From: Anderseniella sp051010195
GTDB lineage: Bacteria > Pseudomonadota > Alphaproteobacteria > Rhizobiales > Aestuariivirgaceae
Reading direction: 5' to 3'
Length of the DNA: 6,500 bases
NCBI GenBank assembly: GCA_051010195.1
Contig: JBPCVV010000043.1
Location: 1 to 6,500, forward strand
Below are positions 1 to 5,263 of this stretch, piece after piece; the first letter of the stretch is position 1, and each line of letters begins with the position of its first letter. Below the pieces are notes generated by a model. That model searched no databases. It was not told the DNA's origin and saw only the letters and a program-made list of their open reading frames with translations. A program made the position numbers and the translations under genes.

Positions 1-902
1 GGCACCCGCTTCGCTCGCACCGGCAGGTTGATGGCCGCAACGCCGATGATGGCTGCAACGAGGCCCAACCCGATCACCGGGGTGATCTGCTCGCCGAGGA
101 ATATGACGCCAAGCGCAACGCCGAAACCGGCCCTAAGATAGGCCTGGCTGGCAGTGCCCATGGAGCCCAGCGTCCTGAGCAGGCGGAAGTATATCAGCAA
201 GGCACAGGCGGTGCACAACACCGACAGGATGGATGCCGCGGCTATTGCTTTCAGGGATGGCGACAGCGTCAAGGGTTGCTCCAGCATGAGGCTGGCCGGC
301 ACCAGTACAGCCGACGCGCATATCATGGTGCCCGCCGCTGTTGCCGTCGCCGAGATATGGGTGAAGCGTTTGCCGTAGATTGCGGCACAGGCGTAGAGGA
401 TCGCGCCGGCAATTGCCGCCAGTTGCCCGGCCACCTGCTGGCCGAGGCCGGCCAGTGCATCGACGCCGACGATCATGGTGACCCCCAGCAGGCCGAGGCA
501 TGCGCCGAACAATTTCAGGCCGCTTGTCGTTTCGTGGCGGGTGACAAGAACTGTGAACAGAAACACGAAAATCGGCGACGTGGAATTCAGAACACTGGCC
601 AGCCCGCTGTCGACATACTGCTGACCCCAGGCGAGCAGCGTCCACGCGGCGGTGGAATTGAAGACGGATTGCAGCAGCAGCATGCGCCATGTCCGGCCAT
701 CGCGCGGCAGGCGATCGCTGCGCCATGACAGGACCGCTAGCAGGAACAGGGCGGCAATGGTGACGCGCACGGCGATCAGCGTCACCGGCGGGATTTCAGT
801 GACCGCAACCTTGATGAACAGGTAGGACGAGCCCCAAAGCAAGGCCAGCAAACCAAGCAGGGCGAGTTCAACTATCAGAGTCGGTTTGGCGGATGCGTTC
901 AA
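1..902 (-). CDS. EamA/DMT-family inner-membrane transporter, C-terminus cut by window edge
   Basis: Reading the minus strand from a TTG at 902 gives 300 codons without a stop, running off the left edge. The product is almost entirely hydrophobic helices in the two-repeat EamA layout of the drug/metabolite transporter superfamily (about ten membrane segments, inner membrane). Visible family signs are an early WGSSYLFIKVA stretch (residues 23-33), NSTSPIFVFLF (106-116) at the end of the first repeat's core, GKRF (177-180), and ASQAYLRAGFGVALGVIFLG followed by EQIT (251-273) in the second repeat. The substrate cannot be read from sequence; relatives export amino acids or other metabolites. Start choice is uncertain. 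The TTG has AAAGG about 9 nt upstream. An in-frame GTG at 926 would add eight residues but has no better ribosome site. The gene follows the NIPSNAP stop by 32 bp, so the two are probably co-transcribed. Family call is strong; start and substrate are weak. Confidence 0.88.
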   Translation of the reverse strand, partial: MNASAKPTLIVELALLGLLALLWGSSYLFIKVAVTEIPPVTLIAVRVTIAALFLLAVLSWRSDRLPRDGRTWRMLLLQSVFNSTAAWTLLAWGQQYVDSGLASVLNSTSPIFVFLFTVLVTRHETTSGLKLFGACLGLLGVTMIVGVDALAGLGQQVAGQLAAIAGAILYACAAIYGKRFTHISATATAAGTMICASAVLVPASLMLEQPLTLSPSLKAIAAASILSVLCTACALLIYFRLLRTLGSMGTASQAYLRAGFGVALGVIFLGEQITPVIGLGLVAAIIGVAAINLPVRAKRV

Positions 903-934
903 AAACTGAAGCCTTTCACGTTGCACATCCGTAG

Positions 935-1261
935 CTACCGCCCTGCCCCGGCATGCGGCGCCGATGCCAGTTTCAGGAAAGTCCTGTCTTCGCGCAGCAG
1001 AAATTTTTTCCGTTGCGCGAATTCATAATTCTCCCGGCCCAGAGGGTCTGCAGCCAGGCGACTGCGGTATTGTTCATAGGCTGCAAGACTGTCGATGTTG
1101 TAGACCCCGTAGGCCAGCGTGGTAGAGCCTTCGTGCGGTGCATAGTAACCAATGAGGTCTGCGCCGCAACGCGGGATGGCCTCTCCCCAGTTGCGGGCAT
1201 ACTGCTCGAACTGGTGCCTCTTGGTCGGGTCGATGTGATAGCGGATAAAACAGGTCAGCAT
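935..1261 (-). CDS. NIPSNAP-family protein
   Basis: A 108-residue protein of the NIPSNAP family, small dimeric alpha/beta ferredoxin-like proteins of unclear biochemical role, cytoplasmic in bacteria. Sequence signs are the N-terminal MLTCFIRYHIDP strand, FEQYARNWGEAIPRCGADLI (residues 18-37), YYAPHEGSTTLAYGVYNIDS (39-58), and the ADPLGREN...TFLKLASAPH tail. It is about the usual length for single-domain bacterial members. The start is set by GGAG at 1271-1268, which lies 6 nt before the ATG at 1261. Upstream in-frame ATGs at 1267 and 1273 lack usable spacing, and a much longer reading through the divergent regulator gene would add unrelated sequence. It is followed by the EamA transporter on the same strand and is divergent from an ArsR-type regulator, so a small regulated unit is likely. 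Function beyond family membership cannot be given. Confidence 0.9.
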   Translation of the reverse strand: MLTCFIRYHIDPTKRHQFEQYARNWGEAIPRCGADLIGYYAPHEGSTTLAYGVYNIDSLAAYEQYRSRLAADPLGRENYEFAQRKKFLLREDRTFLKLASAPHAGAGR

Positions 1262-1267
1262 GTGCAT

Positions 1268-1271
1268 CTCC
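1268..1271 (-). promoter_or_regulatory. Ribosome binding site of the NIPSNAP gene (start-deciding)
   Basis: GGAG on the minus strand, 6 nt before the ATG at 1261. It sits inside the alternative longer reading from ATG 1273 and so favours the shorter start. Confidence 0.6.
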
Positions 1272-1274
1272 ATA

Positions 1275-1292
1275 GTTCGTTGCTTGTCGAAC
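1275..1292. promoter_or_regulatory. Inverted repeat GTTCG-N8-CGAAC, possible operator
   Basis: Perfect 5-bp arms at 1275-1279 and 1288-1292 in the short gap between the NIPSNAP gene and the divergent ArsR-type regulator. The arms share the TTCG/CGAA core with the second inverted repeat at 1319-1334, which suggests paired sites for the same regulator. This is inferred from position and symmetry only. Confidence 0.35.
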
Positions 1293-1318
1293 AATGACAT
1301 ATTGCAAGACGCGAATGC

Positions 1319-1334
1319 TTCGATTATCATCGAA
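1319..1334. promoter_or_regulatory. Inverted repeat TTCGAT-TATC-ATCGAA, possible ArsR-type operator
   Basis: Perfect 6-bp arms with a 4-bp spacer ending 2 bp before the ATG of the ArsR-type regulator. ArsR-family regulators bind short AT-containing inverted repeats overlapping their own promoters, so autoregulation is a fair inference. It fills the position where a ribosome site would be expected for the regulator gene. Confidence 0.45.
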
Positions 1335-1336
1335 CC

Positions 1337-2032
1337 ATGAAAGAAGGTCCCGACATTGCGCTTCTGGGTTCGCTGATCGGTGATCCGGCACGGGCGAACA
1401 TCCTCACCGCCCTGATGAGCGGCAAGGCACTGACGGCGACAGAACTGGCATCGGAAGCAGGCGTGACGGTCCAGACCACAAGTTCTCATCTGAAGAAGCT
1501 CCAGGCCGCAGATCTTTTGCGGCAGCGCAAACAGGGCCGCCACCGTTATTTCGCCCTGGCAGATGATGATGTCGGCAGTGTCCTGGAAGCATTGATGGGA
1601 CTTGCCGCCGGGCGCGGCCTCATGCGCACCCGCACCGGTCCGCGCGATGAAACCCTGCGCAAGGCCAGGGTCTGCTACAACCACCTTGCCGGCGATCTGG
1701 GCGTGACGGTCTATGACGGCATGATTGTCCGGGGGTATCTGGCCGAAGAGGAAGACGATGTCAGTCTGACGCGCGACGGAGAGAATTTCATAGAGGCGTT
1801 CGGCGTCGATCTGCCGGCCCTGTCAAAAGCCAGGCGGCCGCTGTGCAAATCCTGTCTCGACTGGAGTTCGCGCCGTACCCATCTGGCAGGTTCACTGGGT
1901 ACCGCCCTGCTCAACCGGTTTTACGAACTGGGTTGGGCCGCGCGCGTGGACGGGTCGCGCGTGGTCGAATTCAGCGCCAGCGGGGAACGCAAACTGGTCA
2001 CCAAATTTGGCGTCAAAGCTCCGGCGTCGTAA
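1337..2032 (+). CDS. ArsR-family winged-helix transcriptional regulator
   Basis: A 231-residue DNA-binding regulator. The N-terminal winged helix is clear at about residues 10-75: DPARANILTALMSG, then ALTATELASEAGVT, the recognition helix TVQTTSSHLKKL (44-55), and the wing RQGRHRYFAL region. It is roughly twice the length of a minimal ArsR protein. The extra C-terminal part carries two copies of an HLAG-x-LG motif (116-122 and 182-188), with cysteines at 113, 170 and 173, the last two as CKSC. These could sense a ligand, metal or redox state, but that is inference. The ATG at 1337 has no Shine-Dalgarno sequence upstream because an inverted repeat ends 2 bp before it, so the mRNA may be leaderless. 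It is divergent from the NIPSNAP-EamA pair, its likely target, and its 3' end overlaps the oppositely directed pqqD-like gene by 20 bp. Confidence 0.9.
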   Translation: MKEGPDIALLGSLIGDPARANILTALMSGKALTATELASEAGVTVQTTSSHLKKLQAADLLRQRKQGRHRYFALADDDVGSVLEALMGLAAGRGLMRTRTGPRDETLRKARVCYNHLAGDLGVTVYDGMIVRGYLAEEEDDVSLTRDGENFIEAFGVDLPALSKARRPLCKSCLDWSSRRTHLAGSLGTALLNRFYELGWAARVDGSRVVEFSASGERKLVTKFGVKAPAS

Positions 2033-2306
2033 CACAAAATGCCAGCTTGTTATGCTGCATGTCATCCAGGAACCGGACCACAGGGCGGCGCAGGTCCTTC
2101 GATTTTCGGTCAGGAAACGCTGCGGAAAACGTCGCCACAATATCATACACCGTCATGGGTTGCTCGAGCAGACGCCAGATGCCGCCCGCCATCGCATCGA
2201 GTGCATGAATTTTTCCCCGGGCGTCGTCAATCAGAAAAATCTCGCCGTCCACTTCCCGGTACAGTATTTCCGGGTTACGGCAGTAGCTGACCTTTGAGTT
2301 ACTCAT
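2013..2306 (-). CDS. PqqD-family protein (RiPP-recognition-like fold)
   Basis: A 97-residue protein with the PqqD-family pattern: REVDGEIFLIDDARGKIHAL (residues 17-36), DAMAGGIWRLLEQPMTVYDI (37-56), then a helical ATFSAAFPDRKSKDLRRPVV region and RFLDDMQHNKLAF. In PqqD and related RiPP recognition elements this winged-helix fold binds the leader of a peptide substrate and presents it to a modifying enzyme. The start ATG at 2306 overlaps the kinase stop as ATGA, which implies translational coupling, and AGGA lies just upstream inside the kinase gene. It is the last gene of the cassette and ends 20 bp inside the convergent ArsR gene, with no visible terminator. HprK-related kinases are known to be paired with PqqD-related chaperones in the HPr-rel-A type systems; whether this protein belongs to that exact subfamily would need profile scores. 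Role here: inferred adaptor between kinase and substrate. Confidence 0.85.
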   Translation of the reverse strand: MSNSKVSYCRNPEILYREVDGEIFLIDDARGKIHALDAMAGGIWRLLEQPMTVYDIVATFSAAFPDRKSKDLRRPVVRFLDDMQHNKLAFCVTTPEL

Positions 2307-3241
2307 TGACCGGTTCCTGTCTGGTCGACTGGCGCGTGATCAAAAGCCGTTTCCAGCGCGGAAACGGCATCCTCGATCCTGTGATATGTCATCGTATGGC
2401 AAGACGCCCCTGAAACGATATTGTGGAGATGATCAAACACCGTACTTGCGGGCATGCCGGTACTGTAGTTCTGACTTATCAGGGCGCGCAGGGCGGCACC
2501 GTGTGTGATATCAGCCAGGCTGGCAGGGCCAGCCTTGTTCGAGCGTTTGAGTTGTACAACCGCCTTGATCGGCAGCGACTTGCCAATTTCGGCTAGCCGG
2601 CCGGGGTCAAGATCCAGATATTGCTGCTCGACATCTCCGAGCATGGCATTGTCGTCCAGGAAATCACGTAGACGCCGGTCGACCGCCTGGGGCGGCAACG
2701 GCAATCTGATGCGCGGCAACATGCCGAGCGCCAGCGCCTTGTTCGCAGCCGGGTCGATTGCCACGACATCATCACCGAACGCCATGTGGCCGGCGGCGGC
2801 CAGGGCAACGGTCAGCAGGCTCTTGCCGGCTCTATGCCCGCCTGGAAACAGCACAACACCATCACCTAGCCTTATAGCGGCGCAGTGCAGGGTGAAGTAA
2901 TCCGGAAACCGATCGACGAACCAGCCGTTCAGCAAGTAATGAACGTCGCTGACCGCAGATGCGGCGGTTTCCGGGCAGCCAAATAATTTTTCGGCAGTGA
3001 GTGAACTGCCGGGAAGCTTCCAGTCGTACCTGTCGCCATTCCTGCTGATCACCATCGACGGGTTTACACGGTCAGTGACGGCGACTTCAGTGACGTCCCA
3101 GCCACGCAGAATTCCTTTCACACCTGCACACACGTCGTCGCAGGCAACGGTATCTACAATACAGTGCACACCGTTCCAGCCGACCTTCAGCCGGCGGCTG
3201 TCCCGTTGGGTAGTGTGAACGATTTTAGTATCTTGCAACAT
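2303..3241 (-). CDS. HPr kinase-like (HprK-related) protein
   Basis: A 312-residue protein resembling the C-terminal kinase domain of HPr kinase/phosphorylase. Signs are FTLHCAAIRLGDGVVLFPGG (residues 116-135), a Walker A P-loop GGHRAGKS (134-141), and the acidic motif FGDDVVAID (155-163), where HprK-type enzymes carry a conserved DD. The P-loop has HR where typical family members have SG or similar. The first 110 residues are a poorly conserved accessory region. Full-length HprK acts on Ser-46 of HPr in sugar regulation. The stand-alone HprK-related kinases are found beside PqqD-like genes, and lasso-peptide tailoring kinases of this fold phosphorylate a peptide serine. Cytoplasmic; no membrane segment. 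GGGA lies 6 nt before the ATG at 3241. It follows the Gly-rich gene by 58 bp, with a perfect hairpin in the gap, and overlaps the pqqD-like gene by 4 bp. Family is confident; the substrate (likely the Gly-rich protein) is inferred. Confidence 0.85.
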   Translation of the reverse strand: MLQDTKIVHTTQRDSRRLKVGWNGVHCIVDTVACDDVCAGVKGILRGWDVTEVAVTDRVNPSMVISRNGDRYDWKLPGSSLTAEKLFGCPETAASAVSDVHYLLNGWFVDRFPDYFTLHCAAIRLGDGVVLFPGGHRAGKSLLTVALAAAGHMAFGDDVVAIDPAANKALALGMLPRIRLPLPPQAVDRRLRDFLDDNAMLGDVEQQYLDLDPGRLAEIGKSLPIKAVVQLKRSNKAGPASLADITHGAALRALISQNYSTGMPASTVFDHLHNIVSGASCHTMTYHRIEDAVSALETAFDHAPVDQTGTGQ

Positions 3242-3270
3242 GCGATGTCCCGGTCATGAAAATGGATAAC

Positions 3271-3292
3271 TGCCAGGGCCGGAGCCCTGGCA
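3271..3292 (-). terminator. Perfect intercistronic hairpin between Gly-rich gene and kinase gene
   Basis: Arms TGCCAGGGC (3271-3279) and GCCCTGGCA (3284-3292) form a 9-bp GC-rich stem with a 4-nt loop (UCCG in the minus-strand transcript), starting 8 bp after the Gly-rich stop codon. No uninterrupted U tract follows (GTTATCCATTTT on the minus strand), so it is more likely a leaky terminator, an mRNA-stabilising hairpin or a processing barrier than a full stop. Either would make the first gene more abundant than the kinase and PqqD-like genes. Confidence 0.6.
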
Positions 3293-3299
3293 GCAGGTC

Positions 3300-4103
3300 T
3301 TATCTTTTGTAGTAGATCGGACCCGGGTCGAAAGTGCCACCAGACCCAGTCCAGTCACGGCAGCCCCCGGGCGAGTTTTCCCAGTTACCGCAGCGATCAC
3401 CGGTTTCGCCTGGTCCGTTTCCGTCCTCAGGACCCTTGTCATGACCTTTTCCATGGCCCTTGCCGCGGCCCTTGCCGCGGCCTTTACCACGACCCTTGCC
3501 ATGACCTTTTCCATGACCTTTTCCATGGCCCTTGCCGCGGCCTTTGCCACGACCTGAACCCCGGCCCTTGCCGCGACCACGACCGCCGCCGGAGCCACGA
3601 CCTCGGCCACCACGGCCACCACGGCCACCGCCGGAACCACGGCCACCGCCGGAACCACGACCGCCACCGGAACCACGGCCACCGCCGGAACCACGGCCAC
3701 CGCCGGAACCACGACCACCGCCGGAACCGCGACCGCCACCGGAACCACGGCCACCGCCGGAACCGCGACCGCCACGGCCACCGCCGGAACCGCCACCGCG
3801 ACCACCACGGCCACCGCCGGAACCGCCGCCGCGACCACCACGGCCACCGCCGGAACCACCACGGCCACCGCCGGAGCCACCACCGCGGCCACCACGGCCG
3901 CCGCCGGAACCACCACCGCGACCACCGCCGGAGCCGCCACCGCGACTGCCTTTGGCATGTCCTTCACTGATCGTCATGAGTGCCGGGGCCACAAGAAGGC
4001 CGAGACCGGTCAAGCCGAGTTTGGCTAAAGCGTCCCGGCGATCCATTTTACTGTTCTGAGGCATTCCAGGCTCGTGCTCCGAGCCTTCTTCGACTTTTTT
4101 CAA
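3300..4103 (-). CDS. Exported Gly/Arg/Ser/Lys-rich repeat protein with Tat-like signal; probable substrate of the adjacent kinase system
   Basis: No known family is recognised. The 267-residue product starts with a TTG at 4103, chosen because AAGGAG lies at an ideal 8-nt spacing; ATGs at 4064 and 4046 lack such a site. Residues 20-50 look like a Tat signal: MDRRDALAKL, a hydrophobic core LGLTGLGLLVAPALM, and a GHA site with cleavage likely after residue 50. The mature part has three blocks. Residues 51-171 are Gly/Ser/Arg repeats of GGGSGGGRGG type, with eight exact RGSGGG units at 113-160. Residues 173-223 alternate Gly with Arg, Lys or His and are strongly basic. Residues 224-267 form a non-repetitive tail with C238 and C248, two Trp, and an IYYKR end. 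Regular serines in the repeats are potential targets for the HprK-like kinase encoded next. The frame is real: signal peptide, ribosome site and unique tail all lie in it, while the other frames are only low complexity. Function is unknown; an envelope or extracellular polymer is inferred. Confidence 0.82.
   Translation of the reverse strand: MKKVEEGSEHEPGMPQNSKMDRRDALAKLGLTGLGLLVAPALMTISEGHAKGSRGGGSGGGRGGGSGGGRGGRGGGSGGGRGGSGGGRGGRGGGSGGGRGGRGGGSGGGRGGRGSGGGRGSGGGRGSGGGRGSGGGRGSGGGRGSGGGRGSGGGRGSGGGRGGRGGRGRGSGGGRGRGKGRGSGRGKGRGKGHGKGHGKGHGKGRGKGRGKGRGKGHGKGHDKGPEDGNGPGETGDRCGNWENSPGGCRDWTGSGGTFDPGPIYYKR
3624..3767 (-). repeat. 18-bp tandem repeat, eight units encoding RGSGGG
   Basis: Eight consecutive 18-bp units inside the Gly-rich gene, each encoding RGSGGG (residues 113-160). 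Units differ at synonymous third positions (for example GGA/GGC and CGT/CGC choices) while the peptide is unchanged. This points to selection on the protein unit and past expansion by slippage or unequal crossing over. The less regular GGGSGGGRGG repeats extend from here to about 3950. Confidence 0.85.
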
Positions 4104-4111
4104 TGTCGTTA

Positions 4112-4117
4112 CTCCTT
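4112..4117 (-). promoter_or_regulatory. Strong ribosome binding site AAGGAG of the Gly-rich gene
   Basis: AAGGAG on the minus strand with an 8-nt spacer to the TTG at 4103. It decides the start codon of the Gly-rich gene. Confidence 0.75.
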
Positions 4118-4134
4118 GTTACAAACTAACAAGG
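4114..4134 (-). promoter_or_regulatory. 5'-leader hairpin overlapping the ribosome site
   Basis: In the minus-strand transcript, CCUUGUUA (4134-4127) pairs perfectly with UAACAAGG (4121-4114) across a 5-nt loop. The 3' arm contains the AAGG of the AAGGAG ribosome site. The modest 8-bp stem could open with temperature, with a bound protein or by ribosome competition, so translational control of the Gly-rich gene is plausible. It could instead be a DNA operator. Confidence 0.5.
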
Positions 4135-4271
4135 GCGACACATCGGTCCATATCCCACCGCATCTACACAACGGTCGTCCAAGTTGCGCAGACAACTGTT
4201 TCCAGAGGGCCCAGGAAACAGAATGTAACCTTAAGGAAGCGCCTAATTCACAGTCAATTCAAATAAAAATC

Positions 4272-4301
4272 ATGGTTAAATTTTAGAGATCTGTTAACCA
4301 T
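4272..4301. promoter_or_regulatory. Inverted repeat ATGGTTAA-N14-TTAACCAT, possible operator over a minus-strand promoter
   Basis: Perfect 8-bp arms at 4272-4279 and 4294-4301 in the divergent intergenic region. On the minus strand, a candidate promoter has TTGAAA at 4306-4301 and TAAAAT at 4285-4280 with a short 15-bp spacer, so the repeat would straddle the -10 element of the Gly-rich cassette. Such a layout fits a repressor site. The TTAAC cores recall CtrA half-sites, but the N7 spacing is absent. Promoter assignment is weak. Confidence 0.4.
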
Positions 4302-4441
4302 TTCAACTTGAATGCCAAGAACCACAAAGTTCATCCTGTCGGTGCCTTTATTGAGAAGGTCAGTGCCGCCACCGACCTGAATTTATCCATGCGGAAAACT
4401 GTTCTTGGCACAATTTCCAGGCTCGGACCGCATGCAGAAAT

Positions 4442-4445
4442 GGAG
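4442..4445 (+). promoter_or_regulatory. Ribosome binding site of the alpha/beta hydrolase
   Basis: GGAG with an 8-nt spacer to the ATG at 4454, confirming that start. Confidence 0.6.
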
Positions 4446-4453
4446 CACAAATC

Positions 4454-5263
4454 ATGTCATGGCATCTTGATGAAACCATAACAACCAGCGCCGGACGGGT
4501 GGCTGCCGGGCGCGCCGGGACAGGGCCAGACCTGGTGTTGGCGCATGGCTGGCCGTGGTCTTCGTTTTCATGGCACCGGATTATTCCGGACCTGGCGCAG
4601 CGGTATACCGTGCGCTGGTATGACATGCCCGGTTATGGCCGCTCGGATATGGATGCAAGCCAGGCGACGTCTCTGGATGTGCAGGGCCGGGTCTTCGGGG
4701 AAATGCTTGGGCACTGGGGCCTTGAGCGGCCGCATGTCATCGCTCATGACTTTGGCGGCGCCACCACCTTGCGCGCGCATCTGCTGCATGGTTGTGAATT
4801 TGAGACCTACGTTCTGATGAACGTGGTTGCCATGCGGCCGTGGGGCTCGGAATTCTTCGATCATGTCGGCCGCCATGTAGAGGCGTTTCTGGGACTGCCA
4901 GCGCACATTCACAAGGCCGTGGTGGAAGCCTATATCACAGGCGCACTTGCCTCAGACATTGACGCAGGAGATTTTGAAGCGCTTGTCTCGCCCTGGCTCA
5001 GCGAGGCCGGACGCGGCAGCTTCTACCGCCAGTTTGCCCAGGCTGACGAACGCTACACGGCCGAAGTCGAGCCAATGTTCGGTGACATCCGCTGCCCGGT
5101 CAGCATATTTTGGGGCGAGGATGATCCTTGGATACCGCTGGCGCGCGGTGAGGCCCTGCACAAGCTTATCGGCAGGGGATCGTTCACGCCCCTGCCCGGT
5201 GCCGGTCACCTGCCGCAACTGGAAGCGCCGGACCTGGTGCTGAAGCACTTGATCAATGCCTGA
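4454..5263 (+). CDS. Alpha/beta hydrolase with Asp nucleophile (epoxide hydrolase / dehalogenase-like)
   Basis: A 269-residue soluble alpha/beta-fold hydrolase of normal length. Visible elements in order: oxyanion-hole HGWP (residues 31-34), YDMPGYGRSD (56-65), nucleophile elbow AHDFGG with D99, acid in GEDDPWIP (221-228; D224 more likely than D223), and the catalytic histidine H252 in GAGHLPQLEAPD. An Asp at the elbow, rather than Ser, together with an HGxP motif, is typical of epoxide hydrolases and haloalkane/haloacetate dehalogenases, which form an alkyl-enzyme ester. The residue after D99 is Phe, not the Trp that binds halide in many haloalkane dehalogenases. The cap-domain tyrosines of epoxide hydrolases cannot be assigned by eye, so the substrate stays open. 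No signal peptide is present, so it acts in the cytoplasm. It stands alone on the plus strand, divergent from the Gly-rich cassette and convergent with the small secreted protein gene. Confidence 0.9.
   Translation: MSWHLDETITTSAGRVAAGRAGTGPDLVLAHGWPWSSFSWHRIIPDLAQRYTVRWYDMPGYGRSDMDASQATSLDVQGRVFGEMLGHWGLERPHVIAHDFGGATTLRAHLLHGCEFETYVLMNVVAMRPWGSEFFDHVGRHVEAFLGLPAHIHKAVVEAYITGALASDIDAGDFEALVSPWLSEAGRGSFYRQFAQADERYTAEVEPMFGDIRCPVSIFWGEDDPWIPLARGEALHKLIGRGSFTPLPGAGHLPQLEAPDLVLKHLINA

Larger units (their letters stand above)
4104..4453. other. Divergent intergenic region, no gene
   Basis: 350 bp between the Gly-rich cassette and the alpha/beta hydrolase. It is more AT-rich than its flanks around 4240-4330. 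It holds the ribosome-site hairpin (4114-4134), the inverted repeat (4272-4301) and, at the right end, the hydrolase ribosome site. Short reading frames here have no ribosome site or recognisable product. Confidence 0.6.

Noticed and set aside
133..726. Long minus-strand frame inside the EamA gene
   Set aside because: It is out of frame with the clear EamA protein, and its product is Arg/His/Pro-rich with no membrane segments, a shadow of the real gene.
935..1684. Extended 249-residue reading of the NIPSNAP gene
   Set aside because: The extra N-terminal part is antisense to the ArsR-type gene and unlike NIPSNAP proteins. A good ribosome site supports the start at 1261.
3580..3950. Regular repeats that might be taken for a CRISPR array
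   Set aside because: Units are 18-bp coding repeats without distinct spacers and keep the reading frame throughout.
3254..3967. Minus-strand frame giving an Ala/Val-only repeat protein
   Set aside because: It is the +1 reading of the Gly-rich repeats. It lacks the signal peptide, ribosome site and unique tail found in the chosen frame.
3532..4059. Plus-strand frame giving Pro/Glu/Arg repeats (PPEPRP)
   Set aside because: Antisense reading of the Gly-rich repeats with no ribosome site or secretion signal. Pro-rich output is expected from the complement of GGN codons.
2013..4103. Lasso peptide biosynthetic cluster
   Set aside because: Kinase and PqqD-like genes fit tailoring and recognition steps, but no asparagine-synthetase-like cyclase, leader protease or short precursor is present within the window.
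4272..4301. CtrA binding site
   Set aside because: TTAA and TTAAC cores are present, but the separation is 14 bp rather than the 7 bp of the known CtrA box.
4360..4626. Minus-strand frame overlapping the hydrolase start
   Set aside because: Antisense to a well-supported gene, with no family features.
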